Below, one piece after another: positions 41,735-53,834 of a stretch of DNA of 64,000 bases; the first letter of the stretch is position 1, and the number at the start of each line of letters is the position of its first letter. The DNA comes from Cladorhizidae sp. MBARI D1340-BT2 (taxonomy: Eukaryota > Porifera > Demospongiae > Poecilosclerida > Cladorhizidae). Below the pieces are notes generated by a model. It ran no database searches and was not told where the DNA came from. It saw nothing but the letters and a program-made list of their open reading frames with translations. The stretch covers positions 39,023,776-39,087,775 of the forward strand of contig JAQNBH010000002.1 of the NCBI GenBank assembly GCA_028752905.1, in the 5' to 3' direction. The position numbers and the translations under genes were made by a program.

Positions 41735-43715
41735 GTATACATGTAGTGTTTAGTAGGTCTGTGATGATGGCCCCTGGCTGTGTGTACATGCAGTGTTATA
41801 GTAGGTCAGTGATGGTGGCCCCTAGCTGTGTGTACATGCAGTGTTATAGTAGGTCAGTGATGGTGGCCCCTAGCTGTGTGTACATGCAGTGTTATAGTAG
41901 GTCAGTGATGGTGGCCCCTAGATGTGTGTACATGCAGTGTTATAGTAGGTCAGTGATGGTGGCCCCTAGCTGTGTGTACATGCAGTGTTATAGTAGGTCA
42001 GTGATGGTGGCCCCTAGCTGTGTGTACATGCAGTGTTATAGTAGGTCAGTGATGGTGGCCCCTAGCTGTGTGTACATGCAGTGTTATAGTAGGTCAGTGA
42101 TGGTGGCCCCTAGCTGTGTGTACATGCAGTGTTATAGTAGGTCAGTGATGGTGGCCCCTAGCTGTGTGTACATGCAGTGTTATAGTAGGTCAGTGATGGT
42201 GGCCCCTAGCTGTGTGTACATGCAGTGTTATAGTAGGTCAGTGATGGTGGCCCCTAGCTGTGTGTACATGCAGTGTTATAGTAGGTCAGTGATGGTGGCC
42301 CCTAGCTGTGTGTACATGCAGTGTTATAGTAGGTCAGTGATGGTGGCCCCTAGCTGTGTGTACATGCAGTGTTATAGTAGGTCAGTGATGGTGGTCCCTG
42401 GCTGTGTGTACATGCAGTGTTATAGCAGGTCAGTGATGGTGGCCCCTAGCTGTGTGTACATGCAGTGTTATAGTAGGTCAGTGATGGTGGCCCCTAGCTG
42501 TGTGTACATGCAGTGTTATAGTAGGTCAGTGATGGTGGCCCCTAGCTGTGTGTACATGCAGTGTTATAGTAGGTCAGTGATGGTGGCCCTAGCTGTGTGT
42601 ACATGCAGTGTTATAGTAGGTCAGTGATGGTGGCCCCTAGCTGTGTGTACATGCAGTGTTATAGTAGGTCAGTGATGGTGGCCCCTAGCTGTGTGTACAT
42701 GCAGTGTTATAGTAGGTCAGTGATGGTGGCCCCTAGCTGTGTGTACATGCAGTGTTATAGTAGGTCAGTGATGGTGGCCCCTAGCTGTGTGTACATGCAG
42801 TGTTATAGTAGGTCAGTGATGGTGGCCCCTAGCTGTGTGTACATGCAGTGTTATAGTAGGTCAGTGATGGTGCCCCCTAGCCGTGTGTACATGCAGTGTT
42901 ATAGTAGGTCAGTGATGGTGGCCCCTAGCTGTGTGTACATGCAGTGTTATAGTAGGTCAGTGATGGTGGCCCCTAGATGTGTGTACATGCAGTGTTATAG
43001 TAGGTCAGTGATGGTGGCCCCTAGCTGTGTGTACATGCAGTGTTATAGTAGGTCAGTGATGGTGGCCCCTAGCTGTGTGTACATGCAGTGTTATAGTAGG
43101 TCAGTGATGGTGGCCCCTAGCTGTGTGTACATGCAGTGTTATAGTAGGTCAGTGATGGTGGCCCCTAGCTGTGTGTACATGCAGTGTTATAGCAGGTCAG
43201 TGATGGTGGCCCCTAGCTGTGTGTACATGCAGTGTTATAGTAGGTCAGTGATGGTGGCCCCTAGCTGTGTGTACATGCAGTGTTATAGTAGGTCAGTGAT
43301 GGTGGCCCCTAGCTGTGTGTACATGCAGTGTTATAGTAGGTCAGTGATGGTGGCCCTAGCTGTGTGTACATGCAGTGTTATAGTAGGTCAGTGATGGTGG
43401 CCCCTAGCTGTGTGTACATGCAGTGTTATAGTAGGTCAGTGATGGTGGCCCCTAGCTGTGTGTACATGCAGTGTTATAGTAGGTCAGTGATGGTGGCCCC
43501 TAGCTGTGTGTACATGCAGTGTTATAGTAGGTCAGTGATGGTGGCCCCTAGCTGTGTGTACATGCAGTGTTATAGCAGGTCAGTGATGGTGGCCCCTAGC
43601 TGTGTGTACATGCAGTGTTATAGCAGTTCAGTAATGGTGGCCCCTAGCTGTGTGTACATGCAGTGTTATAGTAGGTCAGTAATGGTGGCCCCTAGCTGTG
43701 TGTACATGCAGTGTT
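41735..43715. repeat. 48-bp minisatellite
   Basis: About 41 copies of agtgttatagtaggtcagtg atggtggcccctagctgtgt gtacatgc. The 48-bp period gives a 16-residue repeat frame, interrupted twice by single-base deletions (ggccct instead of ggcccct at about 42586 and 43353), so the array appears as three open frames. The two deletion-bearing units are 768 bp apart (16 units), which suggests a 16-unit duplication. Confidence 0.97.
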
Positions 43716-44055
43716 TGAGCCTCCATCAGGGCTAGGCTAGACAGAGGAGCCTAGCTCCACACTGAGCCTGCATCAGGGCTAGGCTAGACAGAGGAGCCTA
43801 GCTCCACACTGAGCCTCCATCAGGGCTAGGCTAGACAGAGGAGCCTAGCTCCACACTGAGCCTCCATCAGGGCTAGGCTAGACAGAGGAGCCTAGCTCCA
43901 CACTGAGCCTTCATCAGGGCTAGGCTAGACAGAGGAGCCTAGCTCCACACTGAGCCTCCATCAGGGCTAGGCTAGACAGAGGAGCCTAGCTCCACACTGA
44001 GCCTTCATCAGGGCTAGGCTAGACAGAGGAGCCTAGCTCCACACTGAGCCTCCAT
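43716..44055. repeat. About 47-bp minisatellite abutting the 48-bp array
   Basis: Seven copies of gagcctccatcagggctagg ctagacagaggagcctagct ccacact. Unrelated in sequence to the 48-bp unit but joined to it without spacer. Confidence 0.95.
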
Positions 44056-44999
44056 GAGAGAGAGACAGTCATTCTTTTCGTAGCTGATGAATATTTTACA
44101 GCTGATAGCCACACCCACTTCTGGTTGCAGGAGTGAGTGTTGGTGGAGGAGACTTGCTGTGCCTATGGACCTGTTTTGTACGGGACGCTCGCTGCCCGGC
44201 ACATCATGTCTCTAACACTTGTACCCACTAGAGGGTGGGTCAGCTGGTTGGGTAGCGGGCTCCTTTAAGAATGTACTAAAGTGTATTGAGTGCTTTATGT
44301 TTTAATATAATATAGAGAGAGCGGCATGCTTCAATAAATATATATAGAGCGGCATGCTTCAATAATCTACTTGAAACTGTATGAAATGGTCTTCTCTGAG
44401 AGAGTGCAATTTCAAGTTTATTATTGAGAAGGTTATTGTAATATAGAGAGAGGCTTCAATAAATATTATATAGAGAGAGAGGCTAGCTATAATTCCAGAT
44501 GCCACACGCTGGGGCAGATGCCACACGCTGGGGCAGATGCCACACGCTGAGGCAGATGCCACATGCTGGGGAAGATGCCACATGCTGGGGCAGGTCTTGC
44601 ACGCTTATAAATAATTCATGTCTTCAATGACTCGGCAGTGAGCCCACCCCCTCTCAGCCTTACTCTGTGATGACATCACTAGCCAAATTCCACCCCCACT
44701 TTGAGCTGGAGACACACCCACTAGCAACAGCTGCAACCAGATGCTACAACACAATCTTTATCTTGTGCATGTAGAGGAGGTAGTCTCTCCTGGTCTGTGC
44801 TTGAGAACTCCAGCAGGCCAGGCCCCACCAAAGCCTGTCTGGTTGAATCCACTTAAGCTTTTAAGAGGAGGGGGGAGTTGTTTACTTCTCACTCTCAGTA
44901 CTTGACTTGTTAATGGGATGGGCTTGTAGTTGAGGTGAGAGATGCACTCACTTTCTGTTTGTAGATACTTGTTATAGTTATGTGGTAATTATTGTTGGT
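44056..44999. other. Intergenic with small repeats, no gene recognised
   Basis: Contains two copies of agcggcatgcttcaataa (about 44319-44362), a dispersed tattattgagaaggttattg motif (about 44418), and at about 44505-44590 five copies of a 19-bp unit cagatgccacacgctgggg. Nothing protein-coding is convincing. Confidence 0.55.
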
Positions 45000-47900
45000 C
45001 CAATCCAGCGTGATGTTGGTCCAGTGTGCCTACCACAAGCCAGTGTGATGTTGGTCCAGTGTGCCTACCTCAGACCAGTGTGATGTTGGTCCAGTGTGCC
45101 TACCACAAGCCAGTGTGATGTTGGTCCAGTGTGCCTACCTCAGACCAGTGTGATGTTGGTCCAGTGTGCCTACCACAAGCCAGTGTGATGTTGGTCCAGT
45201 GTGCCTACCACAAGCCAGTGTGATGTTGGTCCAGTGTGCCTACCTCAGACCAGTGTGATGTTGGTCCAGTGTGCCTACCACAAGCCAGTGTGATGTTGGT
45301 CCAGTGTGCCTACCTCAGACCAGTGTGATGTTGGTCCAGTGTGCCTACTGTGATGTTGGTCCAGTGTGCCTACCTCAGACCAGTGTGATGTTGGTCCAGT
45401 GTGCCTACCACAAGCCAGTGTGATGTTGGTCCAGTGTGCCTACCACAAGCCAGTGTGATGTTGGTCCAGTGTGCCTACCACAAGCCAGTGTGATGTTGGT
45501 CCAGTGTGCCTACCACAAGCCAGTGTGATGTTGGTCCAGTGTGCCTACCTCAGACCAGTGTGATGTTGGTCCAGTGTGCCTACCACAAGCCAGTGTGATG
45601 TTGGTCCAGTGTGCCTACCTCAGACCAGTGTGATGTTGGTCCAGTGTGCCTACTGTGATGTTGGTCCAGTGTGCCTACCTCAGACCAGTGTGATGTTGGT
45701 CCAGTGTGCCTACCACAAGCCAGTGTGATGTTGGTCCAGTGTGCCTACCACAAGCCAGTGTGATGTTGGTCCAGTGTGCCTACCACAAGCCAGTGTGATG
45801 TTGGTCCAGTGTGCCTACCACAAGCCAGTGTGATGTTGGTCCAGTGTGCCTACCTCAGACCAGTGTGATGTTGGTCCAGTGTGCCTACCTCAGACCAGTA
45901 TGATGTTGGTCCAGTGTGCCTACCACAAGCCAGTGTGATGTTGGTCCAGTGTGCCTACTGTGATGTTGGTCCAGTGTGCCTACCACAAGCCAGTGTGATG
46001 TTGGTCCAGTGTGCCTACCATAAGCCAGTGTGATGTTGGTCCAGTGTGCCTACTTCAGACCAGTGTGATGTTGGTCCAGTGTGCCTACCTCAGACCAGCG
46101 TGATGTTGGTCCAGTGTGCCTACCACAAGCCAGTGTGATGTTGGTCCAGTGTGCCTACCACAAGCCAGTGTGATGTTGGTCCAGTGTGCCTACCTCAGAC
46201 CAGTGTGATGTTGGTCCAGTGTGCCTACCACAAGCCAGTGTGATGTTGGTCCAGTGTGCCTACTGTGATGTTGGTCCAGTGTGCCTACCACAAGCCAGTG
46301 TGATGTTGGTCCAGTGTGCCTACCATAAGCCAGTATGATGTTGGTCCAGTGTGACTACCTCAGACCAGTGTGATGTTGGTCCAGTGTGCCTACTTCAGAC
46401 CAGTGTGATGTTGGTCCAGTGTGCCTACCTCAGACCAGCGTGATGTTGGTCCAGTGTGCCTACCACAAGCCAGTGTGATGTTGGTCCAGTGTGCCTACCA
46501 CAAGCCAGTGTGATGTTGGTCCAGTGTGCCTACCTCAGACCAGTGTGATGTTGGTCCAGTGTGCCTACCACAAGCCAGTGTGATGTTGGTCCAGTGTGCC
46601 TACCTCAGACCAGTGTGATGTTGGTCCAGTGTGCCTACCACAAGCCAGTGTGATGTTGGTCCAGTGTGCCTACCTCAGACCAGTGTGATGTTGGTCCAGT
46701 GTGCCTACCTCAGACCAGTGTGATGTTGGTCCAGTGTGCCTACCACAAGCCAGTGTGATGTTGGTCCCAGTGTGCCTACCTCAGACCAGTGTGATGTTGG
46801 TCCAGTGTGCCTACCACAAGCCAGTGTGATGTTGGTCCAGTGTACCTACCTCAGACCAGTGTGATGTTGGTCCAGTGTGCCTACCTCAGACCAGTGTGAT
46901 GTTGGTCCAGTGTGCCTACCACAAGCCAGTGTGATGTTGGTCCAGTGTGCCTACCACAAGCCAGTGTGATGTTGGTCCAGTGTGCCTACCACAAGCCAGT
47001 GTGATGTTGGTCCAGTGTGCCTACCACAAGCCAGTGTGATGTTGGTCCAGTGTGCCTACCTCAGACCAGTGTGATGTTGGTCCAGTGTGCCTACTGTGAT
47101 GTTGGTCCAGTGTGCCTACCTCAGACCAGTGTGATGTTGGTCCAGTGTGCCTACCACAAGCCAGTGTGATGTTGGTCCAGTGTGCCTACCTCAGACCAGT
47201 GTGATGTTGGTCCAGTGTGCCTACTGTGATGTTGGTCCAGTGTGCCTACCTCAGACCAGTGTGATGTTGGTCCAGTGTGCCTACCACAAGCCAGTGTGAT
47301 GTTGGTCCAGTGTGCCTACCACAAGCCAGTGTGATGTTGGTCCAGTGTGCCTACCACAAGCCAGTGTGATGTTGGTCCAGTGTGCCTACCACAAGCCAGT
47401 GTGATGTTGGTCCAGTGTGCCTACCTCAGACCAGTGTGATGTTGGTCCAGTGTGCCTACCTCAGACCAGTATGATGTTGGTCCAGTGTGCCTACCACAAG
47501 CCAGTGTGATGTTGGTCCAGTGTGCCTACTGTGATGTTGGTCCAGTGTGCCTACCACAAGCCAGTGTGATGTTGGTCCAGTGTGCCTACCTCAGACCAGT
47601 GTGATGTTGGTCCAGTGTGCCTACTTCAGACCAGTGTGATGTTGGTCCAGTGTGCCTACCTCAGACCAGCGTGATGTTGGTCCAGTGTGCCTACCACAAG
47701 CCAGTGTGATGTTGGTCCAGTGTGCCTACCACAAGCCAGTGTGATGTTGGTCCAGTGTGCCTACCTCAGACCAGTGTGATGTTGGTCCAGTGTGCCTACC
47801 ACAAGCCAGTGTGATGTTGGTCCAGTGTGCCTACTGTGATGTTGGTCCAGTGTGCCTACCACAAGCCAGTGTGATGTTGGTCCAGTGTGCCTACCATAAG

Positions 47901-49203
47901 CCAGTATGATGTTGGTCCAGTGTGACTACCTCAGACCAGTGTGATGTTGGTCCAGTGTGCCTACTTCAGACCAGTGTGATGTTGGTCCAGTGTGCCTACC
48001 TCAGACCAGCGTGATGTTGGTCCAGTGTGCCTACCACAAGCCAGTGTGATGTTGGTCCAGTGTGCCTACCACAAGCCAGTGTGATGTTGGTCCAGTGTGC
48101 CTACCTCAGACCAGTGTGATGTTGGTCCAGTGTGCCTACCACAAGCCAGTGTGATGTTGGTCCAGTGTGCCTACCTCAGACCAGTGTGATGTTGGTCCAG
48201 TGTGCCTACCACAAGCCAGTGTGATGTTGGTCCAGTGTGCCTACCTCAGACCAGTGTGATGTTGGTCCAGTGTGCCTACCTCAGACCAGTGTGATGTTGG
48301 TCCAGTGTGCCTACCACAAGCCAGTGTGATGTTGGTCCCAGTGTGCCTACCTCAGACCAGTGTGATGTTGGTCCAGTGTGCCTACCACAAGCCAGTGTGA
48401 TGTTGGTCCAGTGTACCTACCTCAGACCAGTGTGATGTTGGTCCAGTGTGCCTACCTCAGACCAGTGTGATGTTGGTCCAGTGTGCCTACCACAAGCTAG
48501 TGTGATGTTGGTCCAGTGTGCCTACCTCAGACCAGTGTGATGTTGGTCCAGTGTGCCTACCACAAGCCAGTGTGATGTTGGTCCAGTGTGCCTACCACAG
48601 ACCAGTGTGATGTTGGTCCAGTGTGCCTACCACAAGCCAGTGTGATGTTGGTCCAGTGTGCCTACCTCAGACCAGTGTGATGTTGGTCCAGTGTACCTAC
48701 CTCAGACCAGTGTGATGTTGGTCCAGTGTGCCTACCTCAGACCAGTGTGATGTTGGTCCAGTGTGCCTACCTCAGACCAGTGTGATGTTGGTCCAGTGTG
48801 CCTACCACAAGCTAGTGTGATGTTGGTCCAGTGTGCCTACCTCAGACCAGTGTGATGTTGGTCCAGTGTGCCTACCTCAGACCAGTGTGATGTTGGTCCA
48901 GTGTGCCTACCACAAGCCAGTGTGATGTTGGTCAGTGTGCCTACCTCAGACCAGTGTGATGTTGGTCCAGTGTGCCTACCACAAGCTAGTGTGATGTTGG
49001 TCCAGTGTGCCTACCTCAGACCAGTGTGATGTTGGTCCAGTGTGCCTACCACAAGCCAGTGTGATGTTGGTCCAGTGTGCCTACCTCAGACCAGTGTGAT
49101 GTTGGTCCAGTGTGCCTACCACAAGCCAGTGTGATGTTGGTCCAGTGTGCCTACCACAGACCAGTGTGATGTTGGTCCAGTGTGCCTACCACAAGCCAGT
49201 GTG
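45000..49203. repeat. 4.2-kb array of a 35-bp satellite with two alternating unit types
   Basis: About 120 copies of cagtgtgatgttggtccagt gtgcctacc followed by either acaagc (type A) or tcagac (type B), with occasional short units lacking the tail (gcctactgtgatg). Rare markers (accagtatgatg, gtgactacc, ggtcccag, gtgtacctacc) recur exactly 1571 bp apart, showing a large internal duplication (about 45.6-46.9 kb and 47.2-48.5 kb). Confidence 0.97.
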
Positions 49204-49489
49204 CTGCACTTCATGATTTGGAAGGTGAAATTATCTCAACCTCGTAGGTTATGAAGAAACCCCCCCCCCCCCCCCCCCCCCCTGGAGGAATACGCCTCTC
49301 GCTGTTGGTGCCCACACGAGCAGACATGTTATGGTATTCTGGTGGTCCAAGTGGCCAACACAAGAGGTCCTAAATACTCCGCTAGGGCACCTCCTCCCAC
49401 CCCCTCGGGCACAACCACAAACCTAAAATGCCACACACCACGTGACATTTCTCCACATCCCATGAATTTGGCTATGAATACCATTACTC
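49204..49489. other. Single-copy segment with poly-C tract
   Basis: A run of about 22 C at 49261-49282. The short open frame 49342-49548 is not recognised. Confidence 0.6.
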
Positions 49490-49755
49490 AAGGTAAATTT
49501 AGTTACGAATATCATTACTCTAATTATAACTATTCAGGACTACTCTAAATTTAGTTATACTCTAATTATAACTTCGGGGACTACTCTAAATTTAGTTATG
49601 AATATAATTACTCTAATTATAACTGTTCAGGGACTACTCTAAATTAAGTTATGAATATCATTACTCTAATTATAACTTCGGGGACTACTCTAAATTTAGT
49701 TATGACTCTAATTATAACTATTCAGGGACTACTCTAAATTTAGTTATGAATATCA
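49490..49755. repeat. About 50-60-bp AT-rich repeat
   Basis: Four to five copies of actctaaatttagttatgaa tatcattactctaattataa cttcggggact, with deletions. Confidence 0.85.
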
Positions 49756-50090
49756 CCAACTGGCTACTCCATCAGGACTACAAGCATGCACTCTGATCCT
49801 GTTAGTACACTTCAATTGTGGGTGTGGTCTGTTAGCTCACCACACCTGTGGATGAGCACGTCTTTAACTGGAGTCCAGTAATTATGGAAACTCACTTGGA
49901 ATTTCATCAAACATAAAATTGTATCTTTTAAAAGAGAAGAACACGTTCAGATCAGAGAGGAGGTGGCCTCTGGTCATCCCCACAGATACCACCAGTAGGG
50001 AATTTCCAAATTATTTCCAGGCTGGTTATTTTTAGAAACTGACTTCATTCATCATCCAATCAAGCCAGTACTGGCATAACCACACCCACC
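49756..50090. other. Single-copy spacer
   Basis: About 335 bp with no recognised gene between two minisatellites. Confidence 0.5.
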
Positions 50091-50805
50091 CACTTGTGTG
50101 GAGACCTTCCTCACCAGTGTGTTGTGAGGAAGGCCTCCACACAACACACTAGTGAGGAAGGTCTCCACACACACACTGGTGAGGAAGGTCTCCACGCACA
50201 CACTGGTGAGGAAGGTCTCCACGCACACACTGGTGAGGAAGGTCTCCACGCACACACTGGTGAGGAAGGTCTCCACACAGCACACTGGTGAGGAAGGCCT
50301 CCACGCTGCACACTGGTGAGGAAGGTCTCCACACAACACACTGGTGAGGAAGGTCTCCACACACTGACTGATGAGGAAGGTCTCCACGCACACACTGGTG
50401 AGGAAGGCCTCCACGCTGCACACTGGTGAGGAAGGTCTCCACACACTGACTGGTGAGGAAGGTCTCCACGCACACACTGGTGAGGAAGGTCTCCACACAC
50501 TGACTGATGAGGAAGGTCTCCACGCACACACTGGTGAGGATGGTCTCCACACACACACTGGTGAGGAAGGTCTCCACACACTGACTGGTGAGGAAGGTCT
50601 CCACGCACACACTGGTGAGGAAGGTCTCCACACACTGACTGATGAGGAAGGTCTCCACGCACACACTGGTGAGGATGGTCTCCACACACACACTGGTGAG
50701 GAAGGTCTCCACACAACACACTGGTGAGGAAGGTCTCCACACAACACACTAGTGAGGAAGGTCTCCACACAACACACTGGTGAGGAAGGTCTCCACACAC
50801 AGACT
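50091..50805. repeat. About 27-29-bp minisatellite with higher-order pattern
   Basis: About 25 copies of cacactggtgaggaaggtct ccacgca. Tail variants (cacgcacaca, cacacactga, cacgctgca, cacacaaca) occur in a recurring order; a block of about six units (about 50460-50580) is repeated at about 50590-50710. Confidence 0.95.
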
Positions 50806-51296
50806 TTCCAAAGGCGCCTAGATTCCCCCCCCCCCCCCCCTATCTCCCTGGGAGATTGGTTCACAGGCAGTCCATGCCTCCCTAACAACATTTAATCCAA
50901 CGGCTAAAGGAATGTAAGTAAGAGATAGCCAACTAAATTACAGCTCATTAATTATTATTTAATTAAGAGCCATTAATTAAGAGACAATTAATGAATGCCT
51001 GACACATGATCAGATACAAAGGGGAGTGGTTATTAGCATGTGCAGATTAAAATGTCTAGAACGCTAAGAGATGACGGTGAAGATGGTGCAGTTGAAGCTG
51101 CACCTTCTTGGCGAGCTCACACCCAGAAGGTAAGGATTCTAACGACCCTAGCTTGGACCTCGACGATGATGAAGATAAAGAAATACTAGTTGATGGCAGA
51201 GGGTGAGCAGCTGCAACCTTGTCAGCCATAGCCATTAGCCGTCTGTCACTATATTCAGTTCCTTCATCGAGTTTGTTGGCTATGCCCAACAATCGC
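50806..51296 (-). other. Spacer with poly-C and a possible Ser-rich coding segment
   Basis: A poly-C run at about 50826-50840. On the minus strand about 51290-51059 is open and Ser-rich (PLPSTSISLSSSSSRSKLGS), ending in a stop. It could be a terminal exon of the GATA gene upstream on the same strand, but no splice link can be shown. Confidence 0.25.
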
Positions 51297-51415
51297 TGTG
51301 AGGAGCCAGCGAGCGAGGCTGGGAGGAGCCAGTGAGCGAGGCTGGGAGGAGCCAGCGAGCTAGGCTGGGAGGAGCCAGTGAGCGAGGCTGGGAGGAGCCA
51401 GTGAGCGAGGCTAAG
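51297..51415. repeat. 23-bp minisatellite, copy 1
   Basis: Five copies of gaggctgggaggagccagtg agc. The same unit, in the same orientation, forms the array at 53835-54115. Confidence 0.93.
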
Positions 51416-51539
51416 GCTAAATAAGTTTGCGCACATGTGGGAGGTCTGGGATTAACACTACACACACCCAAATTGTGTTCAGCTCCTCCTTAATGCCCAC
51501 CATCTTAAGATGCCTGAAATATTTGAAAGTTGGTAACCA

Positions 51540-51842
51540 ATACTTAAGATAGTTAATTTATAATTATTACTAGCACTTAGCCAGTGAATTTATAATTAAT
51601 ATTACTAGCACTTAGCCCAGTTAATTTATAATTAATATTACTAGCACTTAGCCAGTGAATTTATAATTAATATTACTAGCACTTAGCCCAGTTAATTTAT
51701 AATTAATATTACTAGCACTTAGCCAGTGAATTTATAATTAATATTACTAGCACTAGCACTTAGCCAGTGAATTATAATTAATATTACTAGAACTTTTAGT
51801 CAGTGAATTTATAATTAATATTACTAGCACTTAGCCAGTGAA
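51540..51842. repeat. About 35-bp AT-rich minisatellite
   Basis: Eight copies of agccagtgaatttataatta atattactagcactt. Alternate units read cccagttaat, giving a two-unit (about 70-bp) higher-order pattern. Confidence 0.93.
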
Positions 51843-52084
51843 GCTGAGCAGCATTGCTACATCGAGCTCCCTTCAACAGAAGCTGAGCAAGCTAGGAATA
51901 ATCCTCTGAAAGTCTAATGTTCAGTGCCCAAGGCAACAATGCCAAGAACCATGCCTGTGGGCACTAGGCCAGTCCATCACTAGGTAGAACCATGCGCCTG
52001 TGGGCACTAGGCCAGTCCATCACTAGGTAGAACCATGCGCCTGTGGGTACTAGGCCAGTCTATCACAAAGTCAAGAACCATATG
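51843..52084. repeat. About 50-bp repeat, three copies, with spacer
   Basis: Three copies of gaaccatgcgcctgtgggca ctaggccagtccatcactag, at about 51950-52070. The flanking sequence is unassigned. Confidence 0.8.
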
Positions 52085-52727
52085 TATTGCAGGATAGCTA
52101 CCTTGTAGGCCACGCTCAAGCATAGCATGACAGCTACCTTGTAGGCCATGCTCAAGCATAGCAGGACAGCTACCTTGTAGGCCACACACAAGCATAGCAG
52201 GACAGCTACCTTGTAGGCCACACACAAGCATAGCAGGACAGCTACCTTGTAGGTCACACTCAAGCATAGCAGGGCAGCTACCTTGTAGGCCACACCCAAG
52301 CATCACAGGACAGCTACCTTGCAGGCCACACACAAGCATAGCAGGACAGCTACCTTGCATGCCACACCCAAGCATAGCAGGACAGCTACCTTGCATGCCA
52401 CACCCAAGCATAGCAGGACAGCTACCTTGTAGGCCACACCCAAGCATAGCAGGACAGCTACCTTGCATGCCACACCCAAGCATAGCAGGACAGCTACCTT
52501 GCAGGCCACACCCAAGCATAGCAGGACAGCTACCTTGTATGCCACACCCAAGCATAGCAGGACAGCTACCTTGCATGCCACACCCAAGCATAGCAGGACA
52601 GCTACCTTGCAGGCCACACCCAAGCATAGCAGGACAGCTACCTTGCAGGCCACACCCAAGAATAGCAGGACAGCTACCTTGCAGGCCACACCCAAGCATA
52701 GCAGGACAGCTACCTTTCAGGCCACAC
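52085..52727. repeat. 37-bp minisatellite
   Basis: About 17 copies of agcatagcaggacagctacc ttgcaggccacacccaa. Variants (gtaggcc, catgcc, cacacaa) are clustered: cacacaa and gtaggcc forms sit at the left end. Open frames on both strands follow from the repeat. Confidence 0.96.
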
Positions 52728-52919
52728 CCTCTTATTAGCAAAGATCACAAGATACAATTGCACAACTACATGAGGTGAAGGTCCCAAGATGGAGGAGAGG
52801 CACAGGAGGCCTAAGATGGAGGAGAGGTACATGGAGTGATATGGGTATGTGACACAGGGAGTGGTATGGGTGTGTGACACATGTGCTGGTACATGAAGAT
52901 CTGTGCATGTGTGGCTTAC
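52728..52919 (-). other. Intron sequence 3' of the GATA exon
   Basis: Includes short duplicates (atggaggagaggcacaggag / atggaggagaggtacatgga). The donor gtaagc on the minus strand is at 52919-52914. Confidence 0.55.
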
Positions 52920-53051
52920 TCCGTTGAGCTTGTAGTAGAGGCCACAGGGGTTGCAGACAGGGTCACCATTCTCCATCCTCCTCCAGAGTACAGTCTTCGT
53001 CGTGCCACAATTACTGCACTTGTTATTCATGCACTTCAGATTAGTCTTTTG
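52920..53051 (-). CDS. GATA-type zinc-finger exon
   Basis: 44 open codons on the minus strand between acceptor tgtgtgcag and donor gtaagc, both phase 0. They contain a complete C-x2-C-x17-C-x2-C GATA finger: [14 protein letters not shown], then [18 protein letters not shown]. The exon ends at the position where, as I recall, animal GATA genes have an intron after KLHN, before the NRPL basic tail. GATA factors bind (A/T)GATA(A/G) sites in promoters. Neither the N-finger nor the basic-tail exon could be found nearby, so this is one exon of a larger gene, a GATA-like single-finger protein or an orphaned exon. Confidence 0.82.
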
Positions 53052-53081
53052 CTGCACACACATACACATGCACGCACACAC

Positions 53082-53125
<44 letters not shown>
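53052..53125. repeat. (CA)n microsatellite beside the GATA exon acceptor
   Basis: About 60 bp of (ca)n with interruptions, ending cacacacacagagaatc. On the minus strand it is a (tg)n tract leading directly into the tgtgtgcag acceptor. Confidence 0.9.
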
Positions 53126-53409
53126 AATCAACAATTATAATTATTACAAGCTAATGATGTCATAATAAAGTTGTAATGCCCCAAGGGCAATCACCACCAC
53201 ATCCTAATATAGTGTCAATGGGCACCTCAACCTTTCACCTCAAACATCAGCTGTTACAGGCACTTCTTCTTGATACGGTATCAGTGATTTTAAGTGATGC
53301 ATTACACGCATTTGCGTGGGCACGTGCAATGAAGTTGGCACATTCCTGTCCACTGCAGAGCATTTGCTGCTCATTTAATGTTTAATGCCCATCAGCTTGA
53401 GCTCCTCAT
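53126..53409. other. Single-copy spacer, no gene recognised
   Basis: Open frame 53176-53385 (+) is not recognised. It is upstream of the GATA exon on the minus strand and may be its intron. Confidence 0.45.
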
Positions 53410-53590
53410 CTTCAGCTTCTCAGAACCTGCAGCCATTGCCTCACCCAAGCCCACAAGTAGTTCATCTCAGAACCTGCAGCCATTGCCTCACCCAAGCACA
53501 CAAGTAGTCCAGCTTCTCAGAACCTGCAGCCATTGCCTCACCCAAGCACACAAGTAGTTCAGCTTCTCAGAACCTGCAGCCATTGCTTCG
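53410..53590. repeat. About 50-bp repeat, four copies
   Basis: Copies of cagcttctcagaacctgcag ccattgcctcacccaagcac acaagtagtt, the first degenerate. Confidence 0.88.
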
Positions 53591-53669
53591 CCCATCTCGT
53601 CTGCTGACCGTACGATTTTGACAAAATCTACGTCCCAGATGAACGCTGCAAGTACCTTTCTTGCTCCTA

Positions 53670-53790
53670 GACTACCGAGGAGCCTAGTGGCACGTGCTAT
53701 GTGCCTGAGGAACCTAGTGACACGTGCTATGCAACTGAGGAGCCTAGTGGCACATGCTATGTGACTGAGGAGCCTAGTGGCACGTGCATT
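53670..53790. repeat. About 30-bp repeat, four copies
   Basis: Copies of gaggagcctagtggcacgtg ctatgtgcct. Confidence 0.88.
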
Positions 53791-53834
53791 TATAAGCACA
53801 GTTCTCTGTTCCCACTTGCCTAAGCTGTCTTCCT

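Noticed and set aside
41746..43735. Three consecutive Cys/Tyr/Val-rich frames (16-residue repeat)
   Set aside because: 48-bp minisatellite; breaks between frames are single-base deletions in repeat units, with no selection for the frame.
50052..50891. Overlapping antisense frames of 197-279 codons and a + frame
   Set aside because: Products of the 27-29-bp minisatellite in all frames.
52007..52778. Frames rich in Cys/Gly on - and His/Pro on +
   Set aside because: 37-bp minisatellite read in several frames.
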